DNA of 64,000 nucleotides, taken from Takashimella koratensis (Eukaryota; Basidiomycota; Tremellomycetes; Trichosporonales; Tetragoniomycetaceae). The translations under genes and the position numbers were made by a program. Shown in pieces: positions 43,187 through 53,832 of the stretch (within the stretch, counting starts at the first letter, position 1; each line of letters starts with the position of its first letter). Under the pieces are notes generated by a model. It saw only the letters and a program-made list of their open reading frames with translations. It made no database searches and was not told the DNA's origin. The stretch spans positions 732,365 through 796,364 of the forward strand of contig BCKT01000007.1 of NCBI GenBank assembly GCA_003116875.1, read 5' to 3'.

Positions 43187-44854
43187 ATGGCGCTCGCTAC
43201 CTCCCGCGTCAACCTCCTCCCGACCGCGCGTACCCTCGCTTCGGGCCTCCCGTACGCTCCGCGTCTCGCCCTCTCTCTTCCGGCCGCACACGATGCCCAC
43301 GCCCACGCAGGGACCAACGTCGGCGACGCCGTCGGACCCAGGACCGACCTCCCGGCCAAGTTTGTCTCCGCCGGCGGTCTCCCCGGCCGCGTCTCGGTCT
43401 TGAAGACTAACGGTGAGTAGGGGGTTTCTGGACTTGAGCGAAGAGGGATTAGGATAGTCGATTGGATCGAAGAGAGGGAAAGCGGAATTGGAATAGGAAG
43501 AAATCGTGTTGTTGGTGATTTAGAGAGCGCCAGTGAGGTCGAATAGAGAATGAGTGGGGAGTCAGCAGCTGTCTCTCCCAATGCTTCCGTCGTCTCGAGA
43601 CGCTACTATTCCCGATCGGCATCGCTATCCCCAGCCCACTTGTTTTTTGATCCCTCGATCTGCTTCTCTTCTTGCCATCTCGTATCCATACCTCCGCTGA
43701 CCTTTCTTAGCCGCCCCATCATCCGTTGTTTTCTCGCGCACGATGCACACCTCGTCGCGTTCTCTCGCTGAGCGCTCCGCATCGGGCGTTCCGGACTTTT
43801 CGCCTTACCGCGCCTCGTCCCCGAACTCGAACCGCACCATGCAATACTTTGTCGTCGGTGCGCTCGGTGCCCTCACGGCTTCGGGTGCCAAGTCGACCGT
43901 TTCGGACATTCTTAGCAATATGGCAGCGTCCGCTGACGTTTTGGCGCTCGCCAAGATCGAGGTCGAGATGGCTAGCATCCCCGAGGGTGAGTGAGACGGG
44001 CATTGGGTTGGACGTGGGGAGTTGGAGATTGGAGCACGAGGGATAGTCCGATCGAATGTGGGCAAGGTCGATGAGTTGGGCCAAGGTCTAAGCGGCATCG
44101 CTTTCTGCTTTTCAGCAGAGACAAGATTGGTTTGACCTATCGGTCCGATACTATTGGTCGATCTCGGTCACCAGAAAGCGGTCACCAGAAATTGGGACAC
44201 GAGTTTCACAACTGTCTGCAGAGACCTGGATGCCTTGCAGTCTTGACCCTCGTTATCTTTGCAGACTCACTTCGGAGCACAAGCTGACTCCAACTAGGCA
44301 AGAACCTCATCGTCAAGTGGCGCGGAAAGCCCGTGTTCATCCGCCACCGCACCCCTGACGAGATTGACGAGGCCCGCGCGGTTGACGTCAAGTCGCTCCG
44401 TGACCCACAGAAGGACGAGGACCGCACGCAGCGTCCCGAGTGGTGAGTGCCCGCCGAGGGTCGAAGACCAAAGGCTGCGAGCAGTCATATGAGTGCATTT
44501 GGAGCCGTGACGGCTTCGGACTTTGGGCGGGAGATCGAGTCGGGATAGTAACTAATCAACGCAGGCTCGTCATGCTCGGTGTCTGCACCCACCTCGGTTG
44601 TGTCCCCATCGGTAAGTAATCATCACCACCCTACAAATTACTCTTCTCAACGGTCCAAACTCTCCCTCTCCTCCCGCTTCGACCCGCACTAATATCCCCC
44701 AGGCGAGGCCGGTGACTACGGAGGCTGGTTCTGCCCCTGCCACGGTTCCCACTACGACATCTCTGGTCGTATTCGTCGTGGTCCGGCCCCGCTCAACCTC
44801 GAGGTCCCGGAGTACGACTTTAACGACGACGAGGAGAAGATCATTGTTGGTTAA
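43187..44854 (+). CDS. RIP1: Rieske iron-sulfur subunit of cytochrome bc1 (complex III)
   Basis: The Rieske protein transfers electrons from ubiquinol to cytochrome c1 in the inner mitochondrial membrane. There are five exons: 43187-43412, 43711-43986, 44298-44442, 44565-44611 and 44703-44854. The N-terminus is an Arg/Ala presequence ([19 protein letters not shown]). The single membrane anchor is [20 protein letters not shown]. The [2Fe-2S] ligands lie in CTHLGC and CPCHGSHYD, the two cluster-binding boxes; the conserved GPAP loop follows ([14 protein letters not shown]). The first cluster box is split from the second by the last intron. The protein ends DDEEKIIVG. The length and motif order are canonical. 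Confidence 0.97.
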
Positions 44855-45154
44855 AAACCCAATTCCAAATCAGGTATCAGCGAATATCAAAGCGCAAAGT
44901 CATTAGATCGATAGTTTCAAGAAAGAAAAGAGAAAAGCAAAACCAAAAATAAAGGAAATAGCTTGAAAGTGTTGGGTTGGTGACTTTGCGTTGGACGAGG
45001 GATATTGGTTTTAATCACGATGAGGAATTAGGCAAGGGGTGAGGACAGGACGAGGGCGAGGTGGGGTCCGGGAAGGGAAGGGAGAGAGAAGGAGACGGAA
45101 GAGAAAACGTCGCGAGCATCGATAGGGCGGCATATACTGGGTTTCCTGAAACTT

Positions 45155-45646
45155 CTAGATGTAGGCGAAATCATCACCACGAGCAGGGTTTGCAAGGACA
45201 TCACGTATCTGGTCAACAAACAGTCTGAGACCTTGGTACAATTTGAACAGGCAGAGAGGATTTACCCTTCCGGCTTGCTCAGTACCCTGCTTTTTTTTCT
45301 CTGTTTCGAGGCCAACGACGTCTGATATCGACCTGCTAATCCACACCGATTGACGCAGAAATGGAAAAGGATGAATGAAATGTGGTGACTATGCATGTGG
45401 GTATGGTACTTGACGTAAACGTGAGAGATCAGCTGAGTGGGAGTGGGAAAAGCGGGAAGGAACTAGGTTGATAAACGGTGAGACATACTATGACCAATAA
45501 ATCCCAGGAGAGAGTATGAGATGGGTCAAGTCTTGAACGAGAGGAACCCTGTCAAAACGAGCAAGAAGCAAATTCCTTGGTGATCCAGGTGGTCACTTGT
45601 CCAACTGCTTCTCCTCTTCCCAAGACTTCAACGTTACCGTCCTCAT
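45155..45646 (-). CDS. Small orphan protein (96 aa), start 38 nt after the mL57 stop
   Basis: Three exons inferred by eye: 45646-45597 (MRTVTLKSWEEEKQLDK), 45548-45489 (VPLVQDLTHLILSPGIYWSY) and 45335-45155 (RSISDVVGLETEKKKQG to ARGDDFAYI). The exon lengths, 50+60+181=291 nt, keep the frame to TAG at 45157-45155. The introns are 48 nt (GTGACC...GACAG) and 153 nt (GTATGT...TTAG). Codon choice is good throughout, and the C-terminal helix LFKLYQGLRLFVDQIRDVL looks amphipathic. No family is recognised. The start lies only 38 nt beyond the stop of the same-strand mitoribosomal gene. A 4-codon mini-ORF beginning at 45657 ends in a TGA that overlaps this ATG (ATGA). Confidence 0.5.
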
Positions 45647-45684
45647 CCCGTCCTCATTTCTCCAGCCAGGCTAAAACAAATACC

Positions 45685-46850
45685 CTATGGGCGCACGACC
45701 CCTCCTCCGTACCCTTTCTCCGCATCGTCCTTCATTCGCTCCACAGCCTCGATAAGCGCCGGTTCCCGCATCTGCCTCGCGAGGTGGGGCAAGACGTGCA
45801 TGTGGAAAGCGGCATGAGCGGCGGGTGAACCGAGGTGGGTAAAAGTTCCGCCAATGATGGATTCCACAGTAAGACCCTTGACTTTGACGTGACCGCCTTC
45901 GCGCGAAGTCTGGTAGATTGTAGAGTGAAGGTGAAGCGAGACGAGACGAGACGAGTCGAGACGATGAGAGAGAACCAGATCGGGAGCAAAGAAGAAGGAG
46001 AAAGCCGTCAGCAAATTGGTTCGGGATAGCGGATAGCGAGACCACATCGAGCAAGACGATGGGTAGGAATAGAAGGGTTATGTGGGGATCCAGATATTCT
46101 TCGTGTTTAATTTTGCGTGAAACTAGGACTCACCTCGGCATGGTCCCAGAGCATGACATCCCCAACACCCCAAGCCTCACCCACCTGCCTTCCTAGGTTA
46201 TTGACATGCATCAACGCGTCCAATTTCCCTTCCAGATCCCTCCCACCGAGAAAACTCGGGATTCGATCCTTCAACGACACCGCGCCGCCCTGAGAACCCG
46301 GAGGATTCCGTGCAAGTGCAGAGTGGACAAAGAGGGCGAGGTAGCTTGCGATCGCGCGTCGACCTAGGAAACTGAGTCGGGCATTGTGTGATGCCAGCCC
46401 CTGTTGTGTAGTGGACAAAGGAGAAGTCGGGGAGGGGGAGGAAGAGGAGGGGGAAGAGGTGCGGAGGTGGTGTGCGAATCGGTAGGATTTATGGGTAAGG
46501 ATCTGAAGAGCGAGAGCTGGTGGGAACTTGCGACCTGCTGGGAGTCGAAGGAGGTCGGAGAGGTACGCAGATGCTTCAGAGGCAGTGGTGGTGTTTCGAA
46601 CAGCACGGAAATCGGAGTAAGGTCCGCTATCGTGAGAGTGGGAGGAGGAAGGGGAAGGGGAAGCCGGGTGGTAGTGCTCTTCGGGCTCAGAGTAGGCGGC
46701 CGCAGCGGCAAAGGTGCGGGCAGAGGAGCGAGAGGAAGCGCTGCTGCTGCTGCTGCTGGCCAAGGGGAAAGAGGTAGAGGAGAGGACGCTTCGTGAGATC
46801 GAAGCGAGGGTACGGAGTCGAGGTAAGGCAGAAGTCGATGCGAGCGCCAT
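45685..46850 (-). CDS. MRPL15: Mitochondrial large-subunit ribosomal protein with RNase III fold (mL57/Mrpl15-like)
   Basis: ATG at 46850 opens a Ser/Ala/Arg-rich presequence (MALASTSALPRLRTLASISR). Exon 1 (46850-46134) encodes an RNase III-like core: FPPALALQILTHKSYRFAHH and ASHNARLSFLGRRAIASYLA, corresponding to the family's LTHxSY and NxRLxFLG motifs, but without the catalytic Asp/Glu set of active RNase III. Exon 2 (45909-45685) encodes TSREGGHVKVKGLTVESIIG and a helical tail ending GYGGGVVRP. No dsRBD is visible, which favours mL57 over mL44. A Ser/Pro-rich insert near 46430-46480 is not typical. The 224-nt intron is one of the longer ones here and carries a GAGAC repeat (45936-45964). 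Confidence 0.78.
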
Positions 46851-47376
46851 TGCGAGAGGACTAGCTATGTGAGAACGCGGAGAGGTATCGAGCAGGCGCG
46901 GGGTGGTAGGGCGGTGGGGCGGTCTGCCGGGGCCAGATGATAGCCACTAGATTGTTTCAACGCCTGGTGGAGAGGAAGCGAGCAAGAGTTGGGTGGGTCC
47001 AGATGTAGTCGTGAACGGGTCAAGATGAATGTGGTCGTCGTTGTGCTTGTGGTTGTGGAAAAAAAGAAAGAGGAAAAAAAAAAAAAGTCAGCCGACCGGC
47101 CACGGTGTGATTTTCGAATTGAAACGAGACCCAGGGTAAAGGTCGAATTTTGCTTCCGTCGTAGCTCACGTCGGTGGCTCGTGGCACTGGCTTTGGATAT
47201 GGAAGGCTTGGACGTATCAAGTTGGTCAGAGAGATACATGATATGATATGATACGAGGACAACAATGACAGCATACTAGTAAACAACAGCAGATAAGCAA
47301 GCTGACACTAAGATAAGCCAACAAAGATATAAGGTAGAATCTAACCTAACACAAGACCAGGTCCAAAACCCCCAGG
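46851..47376. promoter_or_regulatory. Intergenic region upstream of mL57 gene
   Basis: About 525 nt between two same-strand genes: the F-box gene's 3' UTR is at the upper-coordinate-lower end (47280-47376) and the mL57 promoter/leader at 46851-47100. It includes an A-rich run (47058-47087). No coding frame is supported. Confidence 0.4.
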
Positions 47377-50373
47377 TCAACCCGTAAAGCTCCAGACTTT
47401 CATAACCTCTCCTCTCCCTTGACCATCATCGACCAGTCCCACAATCTTCTCTTCATCAAATGCCAGTTGTCTAATTGGCGGTGCTGGCATCTGCGGGGGA
47501 CTCACTTGGCCCAGGCAGTCACCAGATACCTCTCGTCTTTGTACAGCGTTGTCGGACTCGTGAGGCGCGGGACGGAGCGTGTCGGGTGGACGAGGGAGGA
47601 ACAAAGCCCTCGCGGCAGATGCGATACTTTTTGGATGAGGGAGGTAGTATCCTCCTCTCTTATCATGTCGATTTCCAAAGCCGCCGTCTTCGTCCTCGCT
47701 CCCCTCCGCCCTTTCCACGCCATCATCGTCCTCGTCATCGTCCTCGTCAATTACATCGTTGTCATCAATGTCGACTCGTGGAGCGTAGCTGGGCCGATCC
47801 CAGGGTCGTTGGCGCCGACCACCTTGTTTCACCTCGACGAAAGGGATACTCCTTCCCAGTCGAGCGACTTCGGGTCCACCTCCTGCACCTCTCGACACTT
47901 TGCGTGAGTTACCGGTTCTGACCGACCCTTCTGGTGGAGACTTGGGCGACCGGGGCCACCCCTTCTCGTCCCACTCATTCCTAACCCCATCTCCACCCTC
48001 GTCATCGTCCTTTACACCATGATTCCTCTCCTCCCAATCCTCCTCATCACCACCGTCGTCCAGCTCCCAAACCAACACCCTCCCGTCTCGGCCCGCACTC
48101 ACGCACCGACCGGCTACTAGCGATATCGAGGTCACGTCTGCCGAATGCGCCAACAGCGTTTGCGCGTATACGATAGGTTTGGGTTTCGGGTTAGGCTGGG
48201 CGACACTGGAGTGTCGGAGGCGTTCTGTCCTGGACGACGAGAAAGCGCCTCGTCTGTTGGAAGATGCGGAATGCGACAGGTTTGAGCGGTCTTCGGTGAG
48301 AGTAGGTGGAGGTGACGGCGACGGAGTTGGTAAGGAATACACGTGAATCTGGTTATCTGACCCAGCGAGGACACACCACCTCCCATCTGATCCTACACCC
48401 ACCGCTCGGCCTCGAACACCGACCAGTGGTCGTACACGCTTCGGCCACAGTGACCTCGGTTCTCTTACCCGTCCCCAAGTTCCCATCCCGGTCTCCTCGT
48501 CCTCATCCCCTCGTCCGATATGGTAACACTCGCCCCGAGATACGGTGCCGGATTGGAAACCGTTGGTGGTGATTAGACAGATACCGAGTTCTTGGACCGC
48601 GACCGTCCAGCTGGATGGGTACATGGGTGTACAGTAAGTTAATGATGCACGGAAGGATGCGGGGTCGTTTTCGCTTGAAAGATGCGAGGTAGTCGGGTCA
48701 GGAGGTGCGACAGCTGAAGTAGAGGGATCGAGGAGCGCATCGATTGGCGATGTAGAATCCGGAAAGAGGGAAAGTGCAGCTGGGTGGAACGATACATCTG
48801 AATGGAGCGTCCGGATTTCCCGCGGTGGGGAAGGCGCGGACCCGGTGACTGGTGACAAAGTCGGCAAGGCGTAGACGGTCAATTTGAATTTGATTGTGCA
48901 CGTCACTAGGGCCGGCGAGTACATCGTGGCAAGGACTACTGGGTCATCGTTTGCCGCTGCTTGACGGTGAGAATGAGGTTGTCCGGCTCGACGTGGGGGT
49001 GCAGTTTGAGGCTTGACAAGTTCTCGGACCCAGCTCAGTCGAGAACCTGTGAGGGTGACACGAACGACGACGAAACCTCCCGACTGGTAAAACACCGCAA
49101 GGCGAGCAGGTAAAGTTGGTCGCGAGGGCGTGGCGGAGGTGGAGGCAGATGGTGAAGAGAGTGGTAATGCTACCGCTTGGTCTGCACATATTGCGGTGAC
49201 GTTGTCTGGCCGAGAAGGGGAAGACCAGCCAGGCGGAGGGGGAATAATACCGAGCGCTGCCGTTGTGGCTGATGATGAGGAAGGCAAGGAAGGGGGTGGG
49301 GAGGAGGGGTAGACGTGGACAAGAGGGGATAAGGGAGAGGAAGTGACGATGAATGAGGGGAACAAGGCGATGTGCTGCTCGGTGTAAGGTGGAGGAGAGG
49401 CATCGGTGGATTCGGTAGGATTGGTAGAGTCGGTGTGAGCGGTACTGAGTCGGCCTGTGGGTAGAGATTGCGGAGAAGGTGGTAGTTGAATAGTTGCTTG
49501 GGACGAAGCGTTCCCGTTTGACCTGAGGATGTCAGTTGACTCATACACGTAGAGATCAGAACAACTGACCAGTTTGTCCCTAATCGAAACATCATCTTCC
49601 AATCCACTCCATCGTTTCGTACCCCCCACCCGACTTCGATCCCTCTAGTTGCATCTTCCGGCGTGACCCCATCAGAGCTTGGAAAACCACTTCGGCTATC
49701 TGGTCCTGCGCGAGATACGCACCCAGCCTCGGTATCCGAAAGAGATGCATAGGCACCATCGTGACGAGGGGTGACAGAGGGAGAGGGAGACTGAGATGGT
49801 GCCCGAGTAGGTGTTGGGGACGGAGACGGCGGAGGGAAGGCTCGAGAAGGTAGTCGTGCGATTGGACGAAGACGACGAGGAGGGGTGGAGCTAGGGCCCG
49901 AGCCGCGGGGTGAAGAGGTCGAGGAAGTGTAAATGAGTCGGGAGTGATGAGGGTGTGGATAGCGGACTGGGAGAGGTTAGTATACTTGGATTGCCGGAGA
50001 TAATGGTGAAAGACGTACCGAGATATAGTCGTTTCCATAACTGCCAGTGAGGTCAGCACAGCGGTCCCATTGCTCAAGCAGAAAAGAGAAGCAAGTTCTG
50101 ACGGCAGGGACGATACCCAGTGAGATCCATGGAAGACAATAGAGGACGTACCTGCGGATCCAAGCTCATACGCTGCCAGTACCTACTGACCCCCTGGACA
50201 TGTGCCAACTCGGTAGGTTCAAGAAACGACAAGACGCGGAGAAAGATCTCTTGCCTCGCGAACACGTCGGGCAAGGTAACGGCGCGTAGGGAGTCATGGG
50301 GCAACAGAAGGGCGGGAGATGAGGAAGAGGGGGAGGGAGAGGCGGATCTGCCCCGCTTGAGAGGGCAAGGCAT
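47377..50373 (-). CDS. F-box / WD40 protein
   Basis: Likely substrate receptor of an SCF ubiquitin ligase. The exons are 50373-50152, 50040-50019 (22-nt microexon), 49966-49571 and 49522-47377. The F-box is FARQEIFLRVLSFLEPTELA followed by VSRYWQRMSLDPQ, then LWKRLYL from the microexon and VRYPHPHH from exon 3, as in typical F-box proteins (LWKxLxLxRYP). DWKMMFRLGTNW then SNGNAS, split by an intron, is the post-F-box signature of F-box/WD proteins. WD-like blades occur in exon 4, the clearest being SADVTSISLVAGRCVSAGRDGRVLVWEL. Acidic and basic low-complexity inserts lie at 47640-48010. The protein ends VMKVWSFTG. Orthology to a named F-box protein is uncertain. Confidence 0.85.
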
Positions 50374-50950
50374 GGTCCTGTGGGCGCAATGGAGTGGGTG
50401 GTGGTGGTGGTAGTGGTGGCAGTGGTGGACTAATCGGACTGCCGGGAATCGGGATGCTCACCGCCGAGAGCAGACAGAAACCCGATTGCCATTTGCCACC
50501 TGGTCATTTTTACTAAATACTAACCCTCACCCAGACATTGCTAATCTGCGAACATCACCTGGAACCACCAGAGTGCCACATCAGGAGACCACGCCGGAGT
50601 TTTGATCCAAGTGAATATGGGCAAGCGAAAACGCCGAGACGAAATTCCCGCCACGGTGAGTGTGTGTGTGTGTGTGTGCGTGTATGCGACCCTGGCTGGC
50701 GGTTGCTGGCATGGGTCTAATATCGAAAAACTTGCGTCTCTTCTCTTTTCTCTTCTTCATCCAACAAACGTGAGTATCCATCCCAACCCATCACTACTAC
50801 CACCACTCCAGTCCTCCTCCAGTGTGTGCTACCTCTCATCGTCGTGGGGATCGCTAGCACTGCACTCTCCTGGTTTTTGGCTCGTCGTTTGAGATCCAGT
50901 TTCTGACTTTTATTGCGAATTTTTGTCCCGCCTCTCCACCGATAGCCAAC
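50374..50950. promoter_or_regulatory. Divergent promoter and probable 5' UTR intron of RPS25
   Basis: About 575 nt. At 50656 a GTGAGT donor begins an intron-like stretch, with a TG microsatellite (50658-50683), that could end at CCGATAG (50946) just before the RPS25 start, as is common in ribosomal-protein leaders. An upstream ATG at 50618 (MGKRKRRDEIPAT) precedes that donor. Confidence 0.5.
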
Positions 50951-51703
50951 ATGCCCCCCCAGGTCAAGTCCAAGGCCCAAAAGGCCGCCGCCGCCATGGC
51001 AGGTTCGCGTGCCGGGTAAGTCGATGGGAGAGTTTTCACGGGTGTCAATGGAAGAAGACGAGAGAGAGAGAGAGAGAGAGAGATGTGGATGGGATTAGGA
51101 TGGGGCAGGCAGGGGTGGAAGGGAAAAGTCCGGTGATGGGGTCGTGCGACAAAGAGAGAGGAACAGTCATCGTGTCGAGAGGGAACTTCGAATGGGTGAA
51201 AGAGTGGTGGACGTGTAAGAGGACGGAGAGCCGGAGAGTCGTCGATGTCATTGGTGGAGTGGATGTGGGAGTAGAGGGAGTGACAAGTCGAAAGTTATGG
51301 AGCAATCGCTGACCACGCCCATCCTGCAGTAAGAAGAAGAAGTGGTCCAAGGGCAAGGTCAAGGACAAGGCCAACAACGCCGTCATTGTCGACAAGCCCA
51401 CCTTGTGAGTGTCGATCTCTGTCCCCCCGAAACTATCGAAACTTTTTTTTCCCACTTCTCACCAAGCTCTTCTACACCTTGACCCTCTTGTGACACTTAC
51501 TAACACCTCGTAGCGACCGTGTCATCAAGGAGGTCCCGACTTACCGCGTCATCACCCAGTCCGTCCTCATCGACCGTATGAAGATCAACGGCTCCCTCGC
51601 TCGTCGCGCCATTGCCTACCTCGAGAAGGAGGGCCTCATCAAGCGCGTCGTCCACCACAACGCCCAGCTCATCTACACCCGCGCTACCGCCGCCAAGGAG
51701 TAG
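50951..51703 (+). CDS. RPS25: Ribosomal protein eS25 (40S)
   Basis: Component of the 40S head near the E site, with a known role in IRES- and ribosome-shunting-type initiation. Three exons: 50951-51015 (MPPQVKSKAQKAAAAMAGSR), 51330-51404 (KKKKWSKGKVKDKANNAV) and 51514-51703 (DRVIKEVPTYRVITQSVLID, winged-helix core, ending TRATAAKE). The basic N-terminus followed by the KKKWSKGKxKDK motif is diagnostic. The total of about 109 residues is normal. Intron 1 is 314 nt, long for this genome, and contains an AG microsatellite (51059-51083). Confidence 0.96.
51059..51083. repeat. AG microsatellite in RPS25 intron 1
   Basis: An (AG)n run of about 25 nt inside the first coding intron of the ribosomal gene. 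Confidence 0.85.
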
Positions 51704-52051
51704 AGTTATGTAGCGTTGACAGGGTAGTTTTGTAGGATTACGCATGGATGGGATCCTGGTTGATATCTCCTGGAGTCTTTCTGGGTATCATTGGACACTG
51801 ACATTTGGGACTGAGGGATGACTCGGGGCTAGGCAAGATTCGCCGGGTAGAAGAAGAGGAGGGCGTACGATAGATTGGGCTCGCTAGCACAACTGTCACA
51901 TTGATTGCGAGGTCTGCCTGCGACGAGGTTTGATCAATGTGAGAATGATGTGCATTGGTGTTGATTCTACGGTACACATGTGTCAAGTTCTTCCCCCCCT
52001 CTTTGCTTGCCTGGCGTTTCGCAGGGTCAACATCGTACTCAGACCGCAGGA
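51704..52051. other. Convergent 3' intergenic region
   Basis: About 350 nt between RPS25 and IND1 stops on opposite strands. No coding frame is seen; presumed 3' UTRs. Confidence 0.45.
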
Positions 52052-53832
52052 CTAACCCCTTGTCCCCACACTGGCGTCGTACGGACGAGAGCCCAACCAC
52101 TCCCACACGCTCCTCCCAACCGCTTTCATCGTTTCTCTCACCTCGTCTCCCCCTTTCCCACTCTGCACGACGATCGGTCTTCCGGCGTCTCCACCGTCGC
52201 TCACACTGGGAACCAAGGGCACACGACCTACGACCATCCACACTTTGTCAGCACACTTCTTATACTCAACTCTATTCTCTCGTGCTTCTTCATTAAACTC
52301 CTGGTCTTCTGTTTGGTCACATGTCCCTACTCACCCAAGATACCCAGCCCAAGCTCGGTCGCAGTTGATGCAAACTTTTCGCCACTTCCAAAGATCTCGT
52401 GTGGGGTCGTACATGTCGAACAAGTGAAATGGGACATGTTGAGTAAGAGACCGATGATGGGGATAGAGACTTTGTTGAACATCCCTACGCCTTTGCGAGC
52501 GTCGACGAGGGCAACGTCTTGTGGTGTGGAGACGATGACCGCGCCTGTAATAGTGATAACGTGTCAGCCACTTCTCTGAAATGACTAGGTGAGGAGAGGC
52601 AGAGGATGGTGATCACGTAGGAAGGGGAGTCGAGAATTGAGGAGACGATACTCACCGTCAACGAGGACGAGTTGGCCAAGACTCAGTTGGACGTCCCCAG
52701 TACCCGGAGGCATATCGATGACCAACACGTCGAGATCGCCGTCGTTCTCGCTCCCGCTGGTCCGCTCAGTCCAGTCGACGTCAAACAACAGCTGCAGCCA
52801 GGCGCGAGCTGATATTAGTGCCAGCCATGGCAGAGATGCAAATCAAATGGGAAGGGGGTGAAGCTTCGCCGGATTGCGGGGCGACAGAGAACATACCTGT
52901 TGGACAGCTTTCTGTACCATCAACCCACGCCAGACCACCGGACTGTCATTGGCCGGGTTTGGTGCTGCAGTATCCCACAATCGACCAGGTAGTCAGCTAC
53001 CACAGTCGTCCGTGGCCTACGACGACGTTGAGGTCTGATTTCAAAACTCACGTAACAGGTATCCCATGGACATGGTTTTCACACCGTGGTTCTGCATCGG
53101 AACGAGCTTATTTTCTAACTCGTTTTTAGCTCTCCTTTCTCCCTTCGCCTATCCAAGCACGGGACTGTCCAGAGTTTTCCCTCTGCAGATCAAGCCAGGC
53201 GACAGCGTCAGCATACTAACTCACCAGGTGTTAGCTCCGGTTCACCCGTGTTCTCGAGACCCATGAGCTTGGGGACACTCGGCCCGAAGATATCGAGATC
53301 GAGGAGTCCTACTCTTGCTGGCCGATTGAGTCCCTCTGGCGCGGTCGACAATAGCGACAGAGCCAAATTGACTTCAGTCCGCAACCCATGCTCGTCAGCG
53401 ATCGACCTAGTTGTGAGGGTGCAGTTACTCGGTAGTCGTAACAACCACCGTGGAAGCTTAACTTACCAGCGACGGTCGACTTTCCGACCCCGCCTTTACC
53501 AGAAGCAACAACGACGATATGCTTGACCCCACGTATTCGAGATTTCTGCGGGGGTCCACCTCCCCGCCTCGGCAGTGTCGGCGCCGGTCGAACATTGTTC
53601 ATTGGTAGCCCCTATGCAGATCGTCAGGTCCGCTTCTTGATCTGAGCGGTTGTCGGCGAACTCGAATGTAGAATTCAAGTGATGGACGGCGGAAAGGGGA
53701 GAGAGGACGCACCAAGGGGTTCTCATGTCGCCTTTGTACGGTCGCTGAGAATGGGCGTGATGATACCGGTGAGGGGACAGAAACTCTTCGCGCCAATGGA
53801 CCGAGTCGGAGAAGCGTCTTCGAGCTGACCAT
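52052..53832 (-). CDS. IND1: IND1/NUBPL, mitochondrial P-loop Fe-S protein for complex I assembly
   Basis: A Mrp/Nbp35-family P-loop NTPase needed to assemble Fe-S clusters of respiratory complex I. About eight exons. Exon 1 (53832-53713) encodes an Arg/Ser presequence ([19 protein letters not shown]). Exon 2 (53611-53467) gives [20 protein letters not shown], the deviant Walker A. Exon 3 (53371-53225) gives VNLALSLL and [19 protein letters not shown]. Then a short exon gives [14 protein letters not shown], followed by [15 protein letters not shown] and [18 protein letters not shown]. The CxxC motif [17 protein letters not shown] is near 52380-52430. The protein ends ASVGTRG at 52052. Its presence implies that the organism has complex I. 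Confidence 0.93.
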
